Positions 5,904-6,683 of a stretch of DNA of 6,683 nucleotides are shown here, in pieces (within the stretch, counting starts at the first letter, position 1; each line of letters opens with the position of its first letter). This DNA comes from an uncultured Ancrocorticia sp. (GTDB lineage Bacteria > Actinomycetota > Actinomycetes > Actinomycetales > Actinomycetaceae), in contig CAJPTB010000107.1 in NCBI GenBank assembly GCA_905373325.1, forward strand, positions 1 to 6,683. The letters run 5' to 3'. The notes beneath the pieces are model-generated. The model worked only from the letters and a program-made list of their open reading frames with translations, did not search any database and was not told the DNA's origin. Both the position numbers and the translations under genes were made by a program.

Positions 5904-6310
5904 AGAGACTCCTCGGGTTTGGGATGAAACCAAGCATAATGCGCAATCGCCCTGCCTTTCCCGGCGTGTTCGTCGAGGGCCTAACGCGGAGGGGCTGAGC
6001 CACTCGCCGGGCGCGGGGCGGCGCCGTCCGCCGGGCCGTCTGTGCCCAGCTCGGGGCGAACGCGGGGGAGTCGGGCCGCATGCGTCGGTTTGGGACCGTA
6101 CCCTTGTGTTGGACTTCGTATGGAGGTCGGGCCTCGTACGGGCCCGCGGGCGCTTCTGCCGCCGAACGTGGAGGTTGGGCAGCCGCGGCGAATCGCGGGC
6201 GCGCAGGCGTGTGTTCGCGGGCTTGCCCCGCGGGCGGCCGCGCGGTCCGATCCGGCGCCGAGCCGGATGCTTTGCGAAACGGGGCCTTCGGGCCGGAAGG
6301 AGGCGAGACG
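5904..6310. other. Divergent intergenic region, 407 bases, no convincing gene
   Basis: The gap separates the DUF3107 and helicase genes and must contain the DUF3107 promoter and perhaps that of the helicase. Its only AT-rich patch (about 5932-5948) offers minus-strand CATTAT or TATGCT as a weak -10, but no -35 is visible. Other structure: the palindrome GCCCGCGGGC (6142-6151), a hairpin with a 7-bp stem (6250-6256 with 6262-6268), and GGCC-TTCG-GGCC (6283-6294) directly before the helicase ribosome binding site. The plus-strand frame 6042-6314 ends overlapping the helicase start, but its sequence is Arg/Gly/Pro-rich without family-like features and it is not called. Confidence 0.6.
6295..6303 (+). 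promoter_or_regulatory. Strong ribosome binding site of the helicase gene
   Basis: GGAAGGAGG ends seven bases before GTG 6311, a near-ideal Shine-Dalgarno. It fixes the GTG start, since the frame also contains a later GTG (codon 4) with no such site. A small TTCG-loop hairpin (6283-6294) touches its 5' edge. Confidence 0.85.
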
Positions 6311-6683
6311 GTGAGCGACGTGCAGCTCGACCGGTGGCAGAGGGAGGCCCTCGAGGCATGCCGGGCGCCGTGCCGCGTCAGCCTCCTGGGCGCCCCGGGC
6401 ACGGGCAAATCCGCCGTCGTCGCGGCGCTCGTCGCACGCGAGGCGGCACTGGGCCGCCGCATCGCCGTCCTCACCCTCGACAGGCGGGCCGCCTCCTCGC
6501 TTCAATCGGCCGTGTCGCTGACGAACGGTTCGCTCTCGGAGCGGGTGAGCGTCCGCTCGCTCGTCTCCTTCTGCTACGGGATCGTCCAGAGTTACGCGCA
6601 GGCGGTGGGAAGGCGCGAGCCCGAGCTCATCTCCGGCCCGGAGGAGGACGCGCTGCTGTCCGACATACTCGCCGACCCCGAAA
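6311..6683 (+). CDS. UvrD-family ATP-dependent DNA helicase, AdnA-like, N-terminal part
   Basis: The first 124 codons of a superfamily 1 helicase cut by the window end. LDRWQREAL (6-14) is the Q-motif region. GAPGTGKS (27-34) is the Walker A loop with K33 and S34 for ATP and magnesium. IAVLTLDRRAA (51-61) resembles motif Ia, VRSLVSFCYGIV (81-92) the segment that follows it in UvrD/AdnA proteins, and ELISGPEEDALLSDIL (105-120) the conserved 'LxxGxEQDxLIxELL' block of actinobacterial AdnA-type helicase-nucleases, where Glu replaces the usual Gln. AdnAB resects double-strand breaks before recombination in mycobacteria. The DUF3107 neighbour supports the AdnA-like reading, but the C-terminal nuclease domain, which would prove it, is outside the window, so another UvrD-like helicase remains possible. 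Confidence 0.88.
   Translation, partial: MSDVQLDRWQREALEACRAPCRVSLLGAPGTGKSAVVAALVAREAALGRRIAVLTLDRRAASSLQSAVSLTNGSLSERVSVRSLVSFCYGIVQSYAQAVGRREPELISGPEEDALLSDILADPE

Noticed and set aside
6042..6314. 90-residue plus-strand frame ending in an overlap with the helicase start
   Set aside because: The stop overlap is suggestive, but the peptide is low-complexity Arg/Gly/Pro/Ala sequence and GTG 6042 has no clear ribosome binding site. Kept only as a possibility in the findings.
5904..6359. N-terminal extension of the DUF3107 frame to 227 residues
   Set aside because: The extension is Arg/Pro-rich and unlike the family, which starts at the beta-strand beginning with ATG at 5903. A GAGGAG site lies just before that ATG.

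Overview
The window is GC-rich, with strong G/C preference at third codon positions, GTG as well as ATG starts and short gene spacings. This points to a high-GC actinobacterium. The DUF3107 gene next to a UvrD/AdnA-type helicase is a pairing also known from mycobacteria (Rv3208A and the nearby adnAB genes), so assignment to Actinomycetota is fairly secure. An Actinomyces/Schaalia-like host is only a guess.

Bases 1-5392 hold a plus-strand polysaccharide locus whose 5' end lies outside the window. In order it contains: the C-terminal part of a membrane-embedded family 2 glycosyltransferase of the processive synthase type; a membrane-anchored protein with a ConA/LamG-like extracellular domain, whose likely reading frame is broken by an in-frame TAG; a complete non-hydrolysing UDP-GlcNAc 2-epimerase (WecB/MnaA family); and a secreted DUF2334 protein of the polysaccharide-deacetylase type. 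The first two genes overlap by 4 bases, the next gap is 22 bases, and the last is 97 bases with a small hairpin. A testable model is that the epimerase supplies UDP-ManNAc, the synthase polymerises and exports an amino-sugar glycan, the anchored jelly-roll protein binds it outside the membrane, and the DUF2334 enzyme trims its acetyl groups. The sugar identity and the enzymatic roles are inference.

Two consecutive hairpin terminators (5409-5435 and 5447-5485) close the locus. The second is a perfect 16-bp stem with A/T tails on both sides, suited to stopping transcription from either direction. Bases 5486-5675 carry no convincing gene, but contain degenerate repeats and a 23-bp tandem duplication of the 3' end of the next gene.

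Bases 5676-6683 belong to a different, housekeeping-type neighbourhood: a 75-residue DUF3107 protein on the minus strand, a 407-base divergent gap, and the first 124 codons of a UvrD-family (AdnA-like) ATP-dependent helicase on the plus strand, which runs off the window end. Nothing in the sequence links these genes to the polysaccharide locus. No tRNA, rRNA, CRISPR array, insertion sequence or phage gene was seen.
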